A DNA stretch of 37,876 nt from Lachnospiraceae bacterium (GTDB lineage: Bacteria; Bacillota; Clostridia; Lachnospirales; Lachnospiraceae). Positions 1-8,781 of the stretch are shown here, in pieces. The notes beneath the pieces are model-generated. The model was not told the DNA's origin. It was given only the letters and a program-made list of their open reading frames with translations, and made no database searches. Position 1 is the stretch's first letter; every line of letters begins with the position of its first letter. A program made the position numbers and the translations under genes. Location: assembly GCA_014804785.1 (NCBI GenBank), contig JAAUZD010000041.1:1-37876 (forward strand), written 5' to 3'.

Positions 1-713
1 ACAATCCCTCCATTTTTTACATACCGCATATAAGTTTTGATGAAATCAGAATATTTCTTCCTTGCAAGGAGCAGGTTATCCCCGTTTGTAACCTGTATGT
101 TATCCGCACTGTAAGCAGAGATTTTTTCCATGTTTACAAGATAGCACCTATGGCAGCGGTAAAAAGTGTTCCCTAACCCGTTTTCCAATTCTTCCATTTT
201 CCCATAAACTTCCAGTGTCCCTTTCGTTGTATGGAAAATGACTTTTTTATTGCCGCTCTCTATATAGTAAATATCTTTCAACAATAGTTTCTGCTGCGTT
301 CCAGAGCTTTTTACCATGATATGTTTTTTTGTCTGTTCTAGGGAAGCAGACACTTCTTTCCATGCCCGGCTGAATACCTCTGAAAACTTTTCTACGTCAA
401 TAGGCTTTATCAGATAATGGAACGCATTTACATCAAATGCCGCTTCCATGTATTCCCGATACCCTGTTACAAAAATAATAATACTCCTTTGCCTGCCGCT
501 TTCTTCCTGTTCTCTAATACGTCTTGCTATATCCATGCCGGACACTTTACCCATTTCAATATCAAGAAAATAAATATCAAAGTTTCCTTTTGCATTTATC
601 AATTCTTCTCCCGACTGATACTCAACAATATCCACTTCCGACACCTGCTTTTGTATCAGCCGGGAAAGTTCTTCCCGGATTGCCCGGTCATCATCACAAA
701 CTGCAATCCTCAT
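1..713 (-). CDS. LytTR-family response regulator (3' end cut by window edge)
   Basis: My own translation of the minus strand from ATG 713 runs open for 237 codons to the window edge. It starts MRIAVCDDDRAIREE, with an acidic pocket at D7-D9, a likely phosphoacceptor D51 in YFLDIEM, T83 and K103 in YLIKPID: a complete receiver domain. From about residue 125 the protein reads as a LytTR DNA-binding domain (KHIMVKSSG, then YYIESGNKKVIFHT and CHRCYLVN). Family members are about 240 residues, so only a few C-terminal residues are probably missing. An AAGGAAG ribosome binding site lies about 10 nt before the ATG. Such regulators usually pair with an AgrC-type histidine kinase, which would lie outside the window. 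The gene sits in DNA that follows the break in leuA, so it may belong to an inserted segment (inference). Confidence 0.9.
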   Translation of the reverse strand, partial: MRIAVCDDDRAIREELSRLIQKQVSEVDIVEYQSGEELINAKGNFDIYFLDIEMGKVSGMDIARRIREQEESGRQRSIIIFVTGYREYMEAAFDVNAFHYLIKPIDVEKFSEVFSRAWKEVSASLEQTKKHIMVKSSGTQQKLLLKDIYYIESGNKKVIFHTTKGTLEVYGKMEELENGLGNTFYRCHRCYLVNMEKISAYSADNIQVTNGDNLLLARKKYSDFIKTYMRYVKNGGI

Positions 714-867
714 AATATCCCGACTTCCTTTCATAAATAAAAATTTATTGTCTTTTATTATATCGTCATTTGCATTTTATTACTAATTGCAAGGGTGCGA
801 ACTACTCCATTTTGGGCGTGAAATACAAATCTATACTATGAGGGAAGAAATGAGGGGGATTCCGTAG

Positions 868-1029
868 TCGTCGGCATTCGTGGGAATGTGTATAACTGGC
901 GGTCTTATGGAGTTGTGGGTAACTCTGTTTGCAGGACGTGGGAAAGCTGCTCTTTAGCTTTTCCATGTGCTGTGAACAGAGTTATCCATAACGGAATAGC
1001 CTGTTATGCACATTTCCACAATGCTTGTC
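868..1029. repeat. Imperfect long inverted repeat with DnaA-box-like 9-mers
   Basis: The left half (868-945) pairs with the right half (955-1029) over most of its length: GCATTcGTGGgAATGTG on the left against CACATTTCCACAATGC on the right, then GTAACTCTGTT against AACAGAGTTA, closing on a short loop near 946-955. Inside it are four 9-mers close to the DnaA box TTATNCACA. Two match exactly: 887-895 (minus strand TTATACACA) and 1004-1012 (TTATGCACA). Two have one mismatch: 914-922 and 982-990. This fills most of the 714-1074 gap between the LytTR gene and the broken leuA; I see no gene in that gap. Function unknown. Confidence 0.7.
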
Positions 1030-1074
1030 TTTTGGTCTTTGGTTCGGAATAGTGTGGTGTTGGCTGTCTATCTC

Positions 1075-1848
1075 TTATTTTTGGTTACTTGCTTCTTTAC
1101 CGTACATGAGCATATGCGGATGTACGCTTAATATCACTGCATCCCTGTACTTTAAATGTTTATGGATATATTCTATCTGACATGCAAACACATGAGGCAT
1201 GGCAATCTGTACCGTTGTAGGAATATTGATGATTGCCTTATGCTTCTGGTCCGGCTGCCATACATCAAGCACCGCATTGCATACTTCCACTGCATAATCA
1301 ACCTCCGTTCCCGGAAAACTTTCCGGGCTGTACTCAAAGGTAAAACTTCCCTCCGTTTCCTCTGCAATTTCCAACAGCATCTTTGCCCCATCCACAGCCA
1401 GCTGCTTTACTTCTTCCTTTGTCTTTCGGAAAACCTGCTCACGCTGTGCCACAGATGTGGAATTATAAAGATGGACAACAGCCGAAGGCGCTCCCTCTAA
1501 TGCCTCAAAAGTTTTTCTGATAATATGCTCTCTTGCCTGCGTCAACACTTGAATGGTTACATCCTCCGGTATCATATGCCGTTCAATCAACGCACGCACA
1601 AATTGATATTCCGTATCAGATGACGCCGGAAATCCCACTTCGATTTCCTTAAATCCGATTTTCACAAGCATTCTGAAAAACTCCAGTTTTTCCTCAAGTC
1701 CCATAGGTTCGATCAATGCCTGATTCCCATCCCTCAAATCCACACTACACCAGATGGGCGGTGCGCTGATTGTATCCTTTTTCACCCAGTCATAAGTCAC
1801 TTCCGGGGGCATAAAATAAGATTTTCCATACTTTTCTGCTGCATTCAT
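1075..1848 (-). pseudogene. leuA: 2-isopropylmalate synthase, truncated (N-terminal half only)
   Basis: The protein resembles the N-terminal half of long-form 2-isopropylmalate synthase, the first committed step of leucine synthesis (2-ketoisovalerate plus acetyl-CoA). The start at 1848 is preferred because GGAGG lies 6 nt upstream; the longer reading frame to 1905 runs through the leader's terminator stem. The catalytic loop [15 protein letters not shown] is present. The frame follows the family up to SVHPH and then changes to [12 protein letters not shown] and stops, where the family continues with the metal-ligand motif HxHND. Length is 257 residues against roughly 550, so the rest of the barrel and the leucine-binding regulatory domain are missing. 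The break falls where sequence with no leuA similarity begins (about 1110), which suggests insertion or rearrangement. It is probably inactive. No C-terminal half occurs in this window. Confidence 0.9.
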
Positions 1849-1864
1849 AAACTTTCCTCCTATC

Positions 1865-2186
1865 AAATCAAAAGTCCCTATGAAACACCCATAAGGACGT
1901 TTCATAGGGACGTAAATTCTTTACGCGGTACCACCCTATTTCATGGCATATCTGCCATGCACTCTTAAGCACTGTCATGCCTTTCCTTTTTACGGCAGGA
2001 ATCTCCGTCTGAGCCTACACAGCTATGGAATGGGAAATCGTATTTACAAATCCTGCATCCATTAACCTTCAGTCAGCTGCTCAAAGGCCAGTTCACTGTC
2101 CGCTTCTGACTGCCTTCCACCTCCCGGCAGTTCTCTGTTTTCCCGCTTTCAGCTACTACTCCTCTTCGTTGCATTTGGTAATTTGA
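1865..2186 (-). promoter_or_regulatory. T-box riboswitch, probably leucine-specific
   Basis: The minus strand holds the conserved T-box GGGTGGTACCGCG (about 1924-1936), which is the antiterminator bulge that pairs with the tRNA acceptor end, just before the terminator hairpin. Upstream is a stem I-like region with AGTAGTAGC near 2150-2160 and, at its far side, GTGAACTGGCC. By analogy with other T-boxes the codon after GAA is the specifier, here CTG (2089-2091), a leucine codon. That agrees with the leuA reading frame it controls. T-box identity is certain from the motif; the specifier assignment is an inference from linear sequence and needs a covariance fold. Confidence 0.93.
1874..1911 (-). 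terminator. T-box leader terminator hairpin
   Basis: On the minus strand, GTCCCTATGAAAC pairs with GTTTCATAGGGAC around a short loop and is followed by a T-rich run (TTTTGATTT, 1873-1865). It lies between the T-box sequence and the leuA ribosome binding site, so it is the intrinsic terminator that opens when uncharged tRNA stabilises the antiterminator. Confidence 0.93.
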
Positions 2187-2215
2187 ATCTTACCATAGTC
2201 CCCGCCACTTCACAA
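2187..2215 (-). promoter_or_regulatory. Candidate sigma-A promoter for the T-box/leuA unit
   Basis: On the minus strand TTGTGA (2215-2210) is followed after 17 nt by TAAGAT (2192-2187). It lies directly upstream of the T-box stem I region, which is where transcription must start. Confidence 0.6.
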
Positions 2216-2277
2216 GACACGTTTTTAATCAAATACATTGATTTATTTTATCCTGTTGTATTCTTTTATATATCCTC

Positions 2278-2306
2278 ATGACATATCATGTTTTTTTATG
2301 TATAAT
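2278..2306 (+). promoter_or_regulatory. Sigma-A promoter for fprA
   Basis: ATGACA at 2278-2283 (5 of 6 to TTGACA), a 17-nt spacer, then a perfect TATAAT at 2301-2306, about 50 nt before the FprA start. It is divergent from the T-box promoter. Confidence 0.8.
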
Positions 2307-2354
2307 GATGTTTGAGTTGGTCACATATAAAATATAAAAATCGGAGGTATAGAC

Positions 2355-3500
2355 ATGATTACAGATGACATTCTCTACATTGGCGTTAATGATAAGGATA
2401 TCGACCTTTTTGAAGGGCAGTATATCGTTCCAAACGGCATGTCCTATAATTCTTATGTAATACTCGATAACAAGATTGCAGTGATGGATACAGTCGATCA
2501 CAGAAAAAAAGAAGAATATCTTGCAAAGCTTGAAACGGCTCTTGATGGCAGATGCCCTGACTATCTGGTTGTTTCCCATGTAGAGCCTGACCATGCATCC
2601 AGTGTCAAAGCTTTCCTTGAAAAATATCCCTCCACCCAACTGGTGGGCAATGCCAAAACCTTTCAAATGCTTGCACAGTATTTTGACTTAAACTTTGACT
2701 CTGCCCTTACCGTAAAAGAAGGGGATGTTCTTTCACTTGGTAGACATGAACTTCATTTCATCATGACACCAATGGTTCACTGGCCGGAAGTCATGTTTAC
2801 TTATGACAGTTTCAGCAAGGTCTTATTCAGCGCAGATGCTTTCGGCAAATTTGGATCTCTGGACGCAGAAGAAGATTGGATCTGCGAAGCAAGAAGGTAT
2901 TATTTTAATATCGTGGGGAAGTTCGGTATGCCAGTCCAGACCGTTCTGAAAAAGGCTGCCGGCCTGGATATCCAGATCATCTGCCCTCTTCACGGTCCCG
3001 TATTAACAGAAAATCTGGGTTACTATTTAGACAAATACAACCTCTGGAGCAGCTATGAACCTGAATCAGAGGGTGTCTTTATTGCATATGCCTCTCTTCA
3101 CGGAAATACTGCCGACGCAGCCAATAAATTAAAAGATCTTCTGACTGCCAAGGGCTGCCCTAAAGTCGCCGTCGCTGATCTGGCAAGAGATGACATGGCA
3201 GAAGCATTAGAAGACGCTTTCCGCTACGGAAAGATCGTCCTTGCCGCTTCTTCTTATAACGGCAGCGTCATGCCTTTTATGGAAGATTTTCTGCATCACT
3301 TAAAAGGGAAAAATTATCAAAAGCGAACCGTTGCCTTGATTGAAAACGGCTCCTGGGCTCCTTCCGCAAACCGGACCATGACAGAAATTCTTTCCCAAAT
3401 GAAAGATATTTCAATTCTGGATACCGCTGTGACGATCCGCGGCACAGTGAAGGAAGAAAATCTGAAAGAACTCTCTGCTCTGGCTGATGCACTTTTATAA
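2355..3500 (+). CDS. fprA: A-type flavoprotein (flavodiiron protein), FprA-like
   Basis: A 381-residue soluble protein with two domains: a metallo-beta-lactamase-fold diiron domain (about residues 1-235) and a C-terminal flavodoxin domain (from about 241, VFIAYASLHGNTADAA, the FMN phosphate loop). The diiron ligands are visible: H75-x-E77-x-D79 in SHVEPDHASS, H142 in PMVHWPE, D161 in FSADAFG and H213 in CPLHGP. Flavodiiron proteins reduce O2 to water or NO to N2O, protecting anaerobes from oxygen or nitrosative stress; which substrate applies here cannot be read from sequence. GGAGG lies 8 nt before the ATG and the gene has its own strong promoter. Its stop overlaps the stop of the convergent exporter gene by 6 nt. 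Confidence 0.95.
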   Translation: MITDDILYIGVNDKDIDLFEGQYIVPNGMSYNSYVILDNKIAVMDTVDHRKKEEYLAKLETALDGRCPDYLVVSHVEPDHASSVKAFLEKYPSTQLVGNAKTFQMLAQYFDLNFDSALTVKEGDVLSLGRHELHFIMTPMVHWPEVMFTYDSFSKVLFSADAFGKFGSLDAEEDWICEARRYYFNIVGKFGMPVQTVLKKAAGLDIQIICPLHGPVLTENLGYYLDKYNLWSSYEPESEGVFIAYASLHGNTADAANKLKDLLTAKGCPKVAVADLARDDMAEALEDAFRYGKIVLAASSYNGSVMPFMEDFLHHLKGKNYQKRTVALIENGSWAPSANRTMTEILSQMKDISILDTAVTIRGTVKEENLKELSALADALL

Positions 3501-4265
3501 ATTAACTGCCAATATCACGCTTCCAAGAAGCGCCAGTATCACTCCTGTTACACGATTTAACGTGATTGCAGATGCCTTATTGGCAAATCTTGCTGCAATT
3601 CTCGCCCACAGAAGGGTAAAGAGCACACACATAATCAGAATCAGCATATCCGGTGCACCGCCAATGGCAAAATGAGAAAGTGCACCGGTAAATGCTGTAA
3701 ATGCCATAATAAATACACTGGTTCCCACCGCTGTCTTAAGTTCATATCCCAATACGGAAGTCAAAATAAGAAGCATCATCATGCCTCCGCCAGCTCCTAC
3801 AAAGCCGCAGATAAACCCAATCAAACAGCCGCATATTACGGACTGGATAATACGCTTTCGTGCTGATACTGCCGCCATCGCCTCTTTGGTCGTCATAACC
3901 GGTCTGACAATAAACTTAATTCCTAAAAGAAGCGTCATAAACACGGAAAAACTTCCCATCGTTGTATTGGGCACAAGACTGGACACATAACTGCCGATCA
4001 TGGTAAATAATAAAACCGTCACCATCATCACCAATCCATTCTTTATATCCAGATTTTTGTTTTTACCATAAGTGTATGCTGAAACAGCACTGGCAAGCAC
4101 GTCCGACGCAAGAGCAATCCCCACTGCCTCGTAAGCAGGCATTCCTAAAAATGTAATTAACATGGGCGAAATTACCGCTGCCGCACTCATTCCTGCAAAT
4201 CCGGTGCCAAGACCGGCTCCTATTCCTGCAAAAAAACATACCAGTATTTTTATCAATAGCTGCAT
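3495..4265 (-). CDS. TauE/SafE (TSUP) family membrane exporter
   Basis: A 256-residue, highly hydrophobic protein with about eight membrane segments. The halves start with related glycine-rich sequences (FAGIGAGLGTGFAGMSAAAV near the N terminus and LIGFICGFVGAGGGMMMLLI in the middle), the internal duplication typical of TSUP proteins that move sulfite, sulfonates or other small sulfur or organic anions. The substrate cannot be assigned. The start at 4265 has AGAGG 7 nt upstream; the ATG eight codons earlier overlaps that site and lacks its own. The gene ends convergent with fprA, overlapping by 6 nt. The gene upstream on the same strand (Rpn remnant) appears functionally unrelated. Confidence 0.88.
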   Translation of the reverse strand: MQLLIKILVCFFAGIGAGLGTGFAGMSAAAVISPMLITFLGMPAYEAVGIALASDVLASAVSAYTYGKNKNLDIKNGLVMMVTVLLFTMIGSYVSSLVPNTTMGSFSVFMTLLLGIKFIVRPVMTTKEAMAAVSARKRIIQSVICGCLIGFICGFVGAGGGMMMLLILTSVLGYELKTAVGTSVFIMAFTAFTGALSHFAIGGAPDMLILIMCVLFTLLWARIAARFANKASAITLNRVTGVILALLGSVILAVNL

Positions 4266-4299
4266 TCTTTTACCTCTTTTCTGTACCAATGTAATTCAG

Positions 4300-4695
4300 C
4301 TATTTTACATCTTTTTCCGGAAAAACGCAACCGCGTGTGCTGTAATCCTCATAGATTTTTTCGTGATTAAATTCGGGTGCAAATTTCCGGGCCGATTCAT
4401 AAATCGAACGGATTGCTTCCGGCTCTTCCTCCAAATCCTCCGCAATTTCCTCTATGGTCTTATTTCTACATATCTTTTTGCAAATCAATTTAATTAATTT
4501 TAGAATTTCACCTTCTGATTTTCCTGCAAGCCTTCCTTCTTGTCTGGCATATGCAATTTCTTCCCACCTCTGCATATATTTCACTCCCATCTTTTCTGAT
4601 GCTTTCAATTTCCTGACATTTTCATGAATCTGCCTTATGCGCATGCTCTCTGTTTTTTCTACAATTTCATCAGTGGATGCTGTAATATATTCCAT
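4300..4695 (-). pseudogene. C-terminal remnant of an Rpn / PD-(D/E)XK transposase-like protein
   Basis: A 131-residue frame beginning MEYITASTDEIVEKTESMRIRQIH and containing GVKYMQRWEEIAYARQEGRLAGKSEGE. This is the charged helical tail usual in the Rpn/YhgA-like and PD-(D/E)XK transposase-family proteins of gut Clostridia, which are normally about 300 residues. The nuclease domain is absent: upstream the minus strand meets a stop within a few codons and shows no further similarity. There is no clear ribosome binding site at the ATG. It is probably a decayed mobile-element gene; I cannot exclude that the short frame is still expressed. Confidence 0.6.
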
Positions 4696-4985
4696 AGTAT
4701 GAATTATGTACTTAATACCTTCTGGTCTCTTATCCTGTTTCCTGCCTTATTTAAATTTGTTGGATTATAAAAGCAGGATTTCAATGAGTTGAGAACAGAT
4801 ATGTTCTATAGATACGGCTTCACCGTTAAATAAGCTTTCGCTTAAAGAAATCTTTTGCTTTGCATTTACTATATCACCATTCAAATTATATTGCAATTAT
4901 TTTTTGATATTTTTTTGATAATTCTTCTTATTGCTTATGGTCCTCTCTACCACATACGCTCAACAGGGTCTATCCGTACCATAAC
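4696..4985. other. AT-rich intergenic stretch with no gene seen
   Basis: Between the Rpn remnant and the terminator at 4986 I find no plausible coding frame on either strand; the only frame (4855-5055 plus) is low-complexity and lacks a ribosome binding site. It may be further decayed mobile-element DNA. Confidence 0.5.
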
Positions 4986-5016
4986 AAAAAGAACCGTCTT
5001 CCGGCGGTTCTTTTTT
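4986..5016. terminator. Bidirectional intrinsic terminator
   Basis: AAAAAGAACCG pairs perfectly with CGGTTCTTTTT around TCTTCCGG, giving an 11-bp stem with a T run on either strand. It follows the anti-sigma gene (minus strand) and so ends the sigma/anti-sigma operon. Confidence 0.93.
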
Positions 5017-5073
5017 CATAGTATACCAATGGCTGATATTAGTCATTTCCCATGAAGTCGATGTTCTGCTGCC

Positions 5074-5910
5074 TCAGTGCATTCCCATTAACATGAACGG
5101 ATATTCTTCATTACTTCGATAAATCAAATCTACCTCCATCGTTGCACCCTCTATCACTGCTACGGAAGAATAGAGTGGCACAAAGATCTCTATTTTCTCC
5201 CCTTCTTCAAAAAATCCTGACTCATCCTTGCGAACGATTACTGTCTGCACGATGCCCATCTCTTTTACAGACTCCCAATCATCAATCTCTATCACATCTT
5301 TTGTTACATCAATTGTCACTCTTTCCAAGACGGCACCGTCTTCCAACTCCGTTAGTTCGCGTAATTTTTGAGAAGAAAGGGAACCTACTATTCCATTTTC
5401 ACTTTCATCCGCATTCTCCATCTCCGCTTTCTCTTCATTACCTTGCAACGCACTTTCCTTGCTTTGCTCCAGATCTGCTGCATACTCCATTGCACCTGCC
5501 GCACTGTCCTGCATCGCATCTGTATCTGCCGCAGACTTTGCAAAACAATCAGCCTCTTCCATGGATATCGCTTCCTCCCATCCTGATCCTTCAGTGTCTT
5601 CCGGTGCGCATTCGGCGACCTCTGTACTTTCTTCCACCACACCCTGATCCGCTGCCATCCCGGATGCAGAACTGCCCTTTCCTTCCCACTGTCCCATAAA
5701 AAGCACTGCCGGAACAATCAATACAGCACACAGCACTGCTGCCGCCATACCTGCATATCTTCCAAAATATATTTGCTTCTTCTCCTGATTCTTTTCCTGC
5801 TCTTTCTCCGGTGTGGATTTTTCCGATATTCCTGCTTCGATTCTATCCCATAAATCCGGTATTTCATTTTGTGCCAGTTCTCTATATGCCTGTTCAAAAT
5901 CTTTATTCAT
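5074..5910 (-). CDS. Membrane-anchored probable anti-sigma factor
   Basis: A 278-residue protein: a short cytoplasmic N terminus (NKDFEQAYRELAQNEIPDLWDRIEAGI), a charged linker, one membrane segment (YAGMAAAVLCAVLIVPAVLFMG, about residues 51-72), a long acidic low-complexity stretch rich in A, E, S and D, and an extracytoplasmic C-terminal domain with a beta-like pattern (LERVTIDVTKDVIEIDDWESV). I do not recognise the C-terminal domain, and the zinc motif HxxxCxxC of classical ZAS anti-sigmas is absent. The role is inferred from architecture and from its overlap with the upstream sigma gene. The start at 5910 has AAGGAGG 7 nt upstream; an in-frame GTG two codons earlier does not. Confidence 0.72.
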   Translation of the reverse strand: MNKDFEQAYRELAQNEIPDLWDRIEAGISEKSTPEKEQEKNQEKKQIYFGRYAGMAAAVLCAVLIVPAVLFMGQWEGKGSSASGMAADQGVVEESTEVAECAPEDTEGSGWEEAISMEEADCFAKSAADTDAMQDSAAGAMEYAADLEQSKESALQGNEEKAEMENADESENGIVGSLSSQKLRELTELEDGAVLERVTIDVTKDVIEIDDWESVKEMGIVQTVIVRKDESGFFEEGEKIEIFVPLYSSVAVIEGATMEVDLIYRSNEEYPFMLMGMH

Positions 5911-6475
5911 ATCCACACCTCCTTAACTTTTTAATTGCATTCTGATATTTCCATGTCACAGTTCCCATGGGAATCCCCATGCACTGCGCAATTTCTTTGA
6001 AAGTAAGTTCTCCCAAGACCTTGAGACTGACGATCTGACGTTCTGAGGGCTTTAAGGTATCGAGTGCCTGCTTGATAGTCATATCCTCAATGACTTCCTG
6101 CTCCACACTGCTGTCCGTGTCCTTTATAGGAAGCTTTGCCCCCTGTCTTTCCTCTTCCTCCGCCTCTGTGCCCAAGTCCTGCATCAGCGCAGTCAGTTCC
6201 TCTTTCTTATGCCTTCTCAAAAAATCGATTGCCATATTTCTCGCCATAGTAGCCAGATAGCCCCTGTGACCGTTGCCGGGCTTAAACTGTTCCGCTTTGT
6301 CCCAAAGTCTGATAAAAAAGTCGCTGGTCACATCCTCCGCGTTTTCTTTATTCTGAAGCACCTCATAAATAATCCGGTAGATATATCCCAAATAATTTTC
6401 ATAAATTTCCCTTAATCCCGTTTTATCTCCCCGGACCATACGTGCCACAGCTTCTTCAAATTGATGCTCGTTCAC
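5903..6475 (-). CDS. ECF-type RNA polymerase sigma factor
   Basis: A 190-residue sigma-70 family protein with region 2 near residues 10-80 (FEEAVARMVRGDKTGLREIYENYLGYIYRIIY, then EDVTSDFFIRLWDKAEQF and the core-binding stretch ending FLRRHKKEE) and region 4 at the C terminus (LKPSERQIVSLKVLGELTFKEIA followed by GIPMGTVTWKYQNAIKKLRR). Between them is an acidic linker. The start is taken as the GTG at 6475 because GGGAGG lies 5 nt upstream; the frame extends upstream only to a TTG with no site. It overlaps the anti-sigma start by 8 nt, implying translational coupling. It probably directs an envelope or stress regulon, but nothing in the sequence names the signal. Confidence 0.92.
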   Translation of the reverse strand: MNEHQFEEAVARMVRGDKTGLREIYENYLGYIYRIIYEVLQNKENAEDVTSDFFIRLWDKAEQFKPGNGHRGYLATMARNMAIDFLRRHKKEELTALMQDLGTEAEEEERQGAKLPIKDTDSSVEQEVIEDMTIKQALDTLKPSERQIVSLKVLGELTFKEIAQCMGIPMGTVTWKYQNAIKKLRRCGYE

Positions 6476-6551
6476 ATTTTCCTCCCTCTTCTTTGGTACG
6501 TACAAAGCTGCGTCATTTTATGGAAACACTCTGTTCCAGAATTGATTTATA

Positions 6552-6591
6552 GAAAAAGTTGCTGCCGGAAAAAGCCTTTCCCAGTAACAAC
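6552..6591 (-). terminator. Intrinsic terminator after dapL
   Basis: On the minus strand GTTGTTACTGGGAAA pairs with TTTCCGGCAGCAAC and is followed by TTTTTC. It lies just after the dapL stop and separates the dapF-dapL operon from the sigma factor. Confidence 0.9.
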
Positions 6592-6623
6592 TCCCTCTAA
6601 AGTTTCTTATTTCTTTTTCTGAA

Positions 6624-7838
6624 TTATAATGCCTTAATTCTGTCTACTGCTTCTACCGTATTTTCATAGCTTCCAAAAGCAGTCAGTCTGAAGTAGGTCT
6701 CACCGCTGGGACCAAAGCCTGAGCCGGGCGTCCCCACCACATTTGCATTTTCCAGAAGATAGTCAAAGAATTCCCAGCTGGTCATCTGATCAGGCGCTTT
6801 CAGCCAGATGTAAGGAGCATTGATGCCGCCCGATACCGTGTAGCCCGCACTCTTTAAGCCTTCCAGTATATATTTTGCATTGTTCATATAATAAGCCACC
6901 TGCTGCTTTAACTGGGCTTTTCCTTCTTCCGAATAAACTGCCTCACCGGCGCGCTGCACAATGTACGGTGCACCGTTGTATTTGGTCCCATGCCTTCTTG
7001 CCCAAAGGGAATGAAGAGATACATCGCCGCATTTCAAATCCTTGGGGATTACTGTATACCCCAAACGCACGCCTGTGAATCCTGCATTTTTGGAGAAAGA
7101 ATGAAGTTCGATAGCACAGCTTCTTGCACCTTCGCATTCATAAATGGAGTGTGGTACATCCTCCTCCGAGATGTATGCCTCATAAGCCGCATCATAAATA
7201 ATGACTGCTCCTACCTTATTCGCGTAATCCACCCATTCCTGAAGCTGCGCTTTCGTGATGGTGGAACCGGTAGGATTATTGGGGAAGCAAAGATAAATCA
7301 GATCCGGCGTCTCCTTCGGCAGCTGGGGGGCAAAGTTATTCTCTGCCACACACGGCATATAAATCACATCGCTCCATGTCTCTTTCACACTGTCATAGGT
7401 TCCGGTTCTTCCTGCCATAACGTTGGTATCAACATATACCGGATATACGGGGTCGCAAACTGCGATTTTGTTATCCACGCTGAAAATTTCCTGAATATTT
7501 CCTGAATCGCATTTTGCACCATCAGATACAAAGATCTCATCTGCAGTAATCTCACATCCCCTTGCCTTGTAATCATTGTCGGCAATGGCATTTCTAAGGA
7601 ACTCATAACCAAGATCGGGGGCATAGCCCTTAAATGTTTCCGCCTTGGACATCTCATCCACAGCACCATGAAGTGCCGTAATAATTGCCGGTGCCAATGG
7701 CTGTGTCACGTCTCCGATTCCAAGACGGATAATCTTCTTGTCCGGATTTGCCGCTGCATAAGCATTTACCTTTTTCCCAATGGTAGAAAAAAGATAGCTT
7801 CCGGGAAGTTTTAAATAATTGTCATTGATTTTAAACAT
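6624..7838 (-). CDS. dapL: LL-diaminopimelate aminotransferase
   Basis: A 404-residue class I/II PLP aminotransferase that converts tetrahydrodipicolinate directly to LL-diaminopimelate in one step, by-passing acylated intermediates of lysine and peptidoglycan synthesis. Visible features: the N-terminal [25 protein letters not shown] at 187-191, YDAAYE at 215-220, the Schiff-base lysine K250 in [14 protein letters not shown], and a C-terminal RLTAFG. Length is typical for the family. It lies 47 nt downstream of dapF, which epimerises its product, so the two form an operon. A terminator follows. Confidence 0.97.
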   Translation of the reverse strand: MFKINDNYLKLPGSYLFSTIGKKVNAYAAANPDKKIIRLGIGDVTQPLAPAIITALHGAVDEMSKAETFKGYAPDLGYEFLRNAIADNDYKARGCEITADEIFVSDGAKCDSGNIQEIFSVDNKIAVCDPVYPVYVDTNVMAGRTGTYDSVKETWSDVIYMPCVAENNFAPQLPKETPDLIYLCFPNNPTGSTITKAQLQEWVDYANKVGAVIIYDAAYEAYISEEDVPHSIYECEGARSCAIELHSFSKNAGFTGVRLGYTVIPKDLKCGDVSLHSLWARRHGTKYNGAPYIVQRAGEAVYSEEGKAQLKQQVAYYMNNAKYILEGLKSAGYTVSGGINAPYIWLKAPDQMTSWEFFDYLLENANVVGTPGSGFGPSGETYFRLTAFGSYENTVEAVDRIKAL

Positions 7839-7885
7839 ATCACTCTTCCTCCTGATCTAAATCTTTTGATTTATACTTGTAATTC

Positions 7886-8725
7886 TTATATTAAAATTTC
7901 ACCTTTAAAAACAGTTACAGCCGGTCCTGTCATGTACACAAGATTGGCTTCCCTGTCCCACTGGATCTGCAAATTTCCACCTAATAGTTTAACAGTAACC
8001 TGCTCCTTCGTCAAACCATTTAATACGCAGGCAACTGTGACAGCACATGCCCCGGTCCCGCAGGCAAGCGTTTCTCCGGTTCCTCTTTCCCATACACGCA
8101 TCTCTACATTTTCCTCATCCAGCACCTTTACAAATTCTGTGTTGATGCGCTTTGGGAAGCGTACATGATTTTCAAAAAAAGGACCTATCTTCTCAAGAGG
8201 AAGAGATGACACATCATCCATAAAGATTACTGCATGTGGATTGCCCATTGACACACATGTCATTTCATAGATTTTATCCTCCACCTCTATCCTTTCTCCA
8301 ATGACTTCATCTGCATCAGAAATGACCGGAATATCCGCTGACTTTAGTATCGGCGTTCCCATATTGACTTTTACAGTCGATACCTTTCCATCTTCCACAA
8401 ATAAGTCAAGATATTTGATTTTGCCACAGCTGATTACGCTGATGGAGGTTTTATCTGTCATTCCCTCATCATATACGAACTTTGCCACACAGCGGATTCC
8501 GTTGCCGCACATTTCGGCTCTGGAACCATCCATATTGTACATTTCCATCTCAAAATCAGCTTCCGTGGAAGGATTAATAAAAATGACTCCGTCTCCGCCA
8601 ATTCCGAAATGCCTGTCACTCAGGCGCTTTACGATTTCGGGCTTTTGCTCTTGGCAAATTTGCTCTTTGGCGCCATCTACGTAAATATAATCGTTGCCGC
8701 ATCCATGCATTTTCGTGAACTTCAT
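7886..8725 (-). CDS. dapF: Diaminopimelate epimerase
   Basis: A 279-residue two-domain epimerase that interconverts LL- and meso-diaminopimelate. Both catalytic cysteines are in their family motifs: C73 in [15 protein letters not shown] and C222 in [11 protein letters not shown]. The N terminus [18 protein letters not shown] is also typical. AGGAGG lies 8 nt before the ATG. It is the first gene of the dapF-dapL operon. The palindromic element A begins 57 nt upstream of the start, so the operon's promoter is either in this short gap, where I see no clear one, or beyond the element, which would then be part of the leader. Confidence 0.97.
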   Translation of the reverse strand: MKFTKMHGCGNDYIYVDGAKEQICQEQKPEIVKRLSDRHFGIGGDGVIFINPSTEADFEMEMYNMDGSRAEMCGNGIRCVAKFVYDEGMTDKTSISVISCGKIKYLDLFVEDGKVSTVKVNMGTPILKSADIPVISDADEVIGERIEVEDKIYEMTCVSMGNPHAVIFMDDVSSLPLEKIGPFFENHVRFPKRINTEFVKVLDEENVEMRVWERGTGETLACGTGACAVTVACVLNGLTKEQVTVKLLGGNLQIQWDREANLVYMTGPAVTVFKGEILI

Positions 8726-8781
8726 ATAATCATCCTCCTATCTTTCAGACAGTTTGGCTGTCTTGGTTTTCGATGTAGTCC

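Noticed and set aside
1849-1905. N-terminal extension of leuA ([10 protein letters not shown]...)
   Set aside because: It is encoded by the T-box terminator stem and lacks a ribosome binding site; the downstream ATG has GGAGG.
5142-5699. 185-codon frame opposite the anti-sigma gene
   Set aside because: It is rich in P, H, L and S from antisense reading of an acidic region, with no ribosome binding site.
6500-6540. ECF-type autoregulated promoter (GGAAC ... CG) upstream of the sigma gene
   Set aside because: GGAAC is present on the minus strand, but no CGTC follows at 16-17 nt, so the match is not convincing.
8745-8765. GACAG/CTGTC hairpin upstream of dapF as a riboswitch or terminator
   Set aside because: Short six-base stem without a T run or conserved riboswitch motif.
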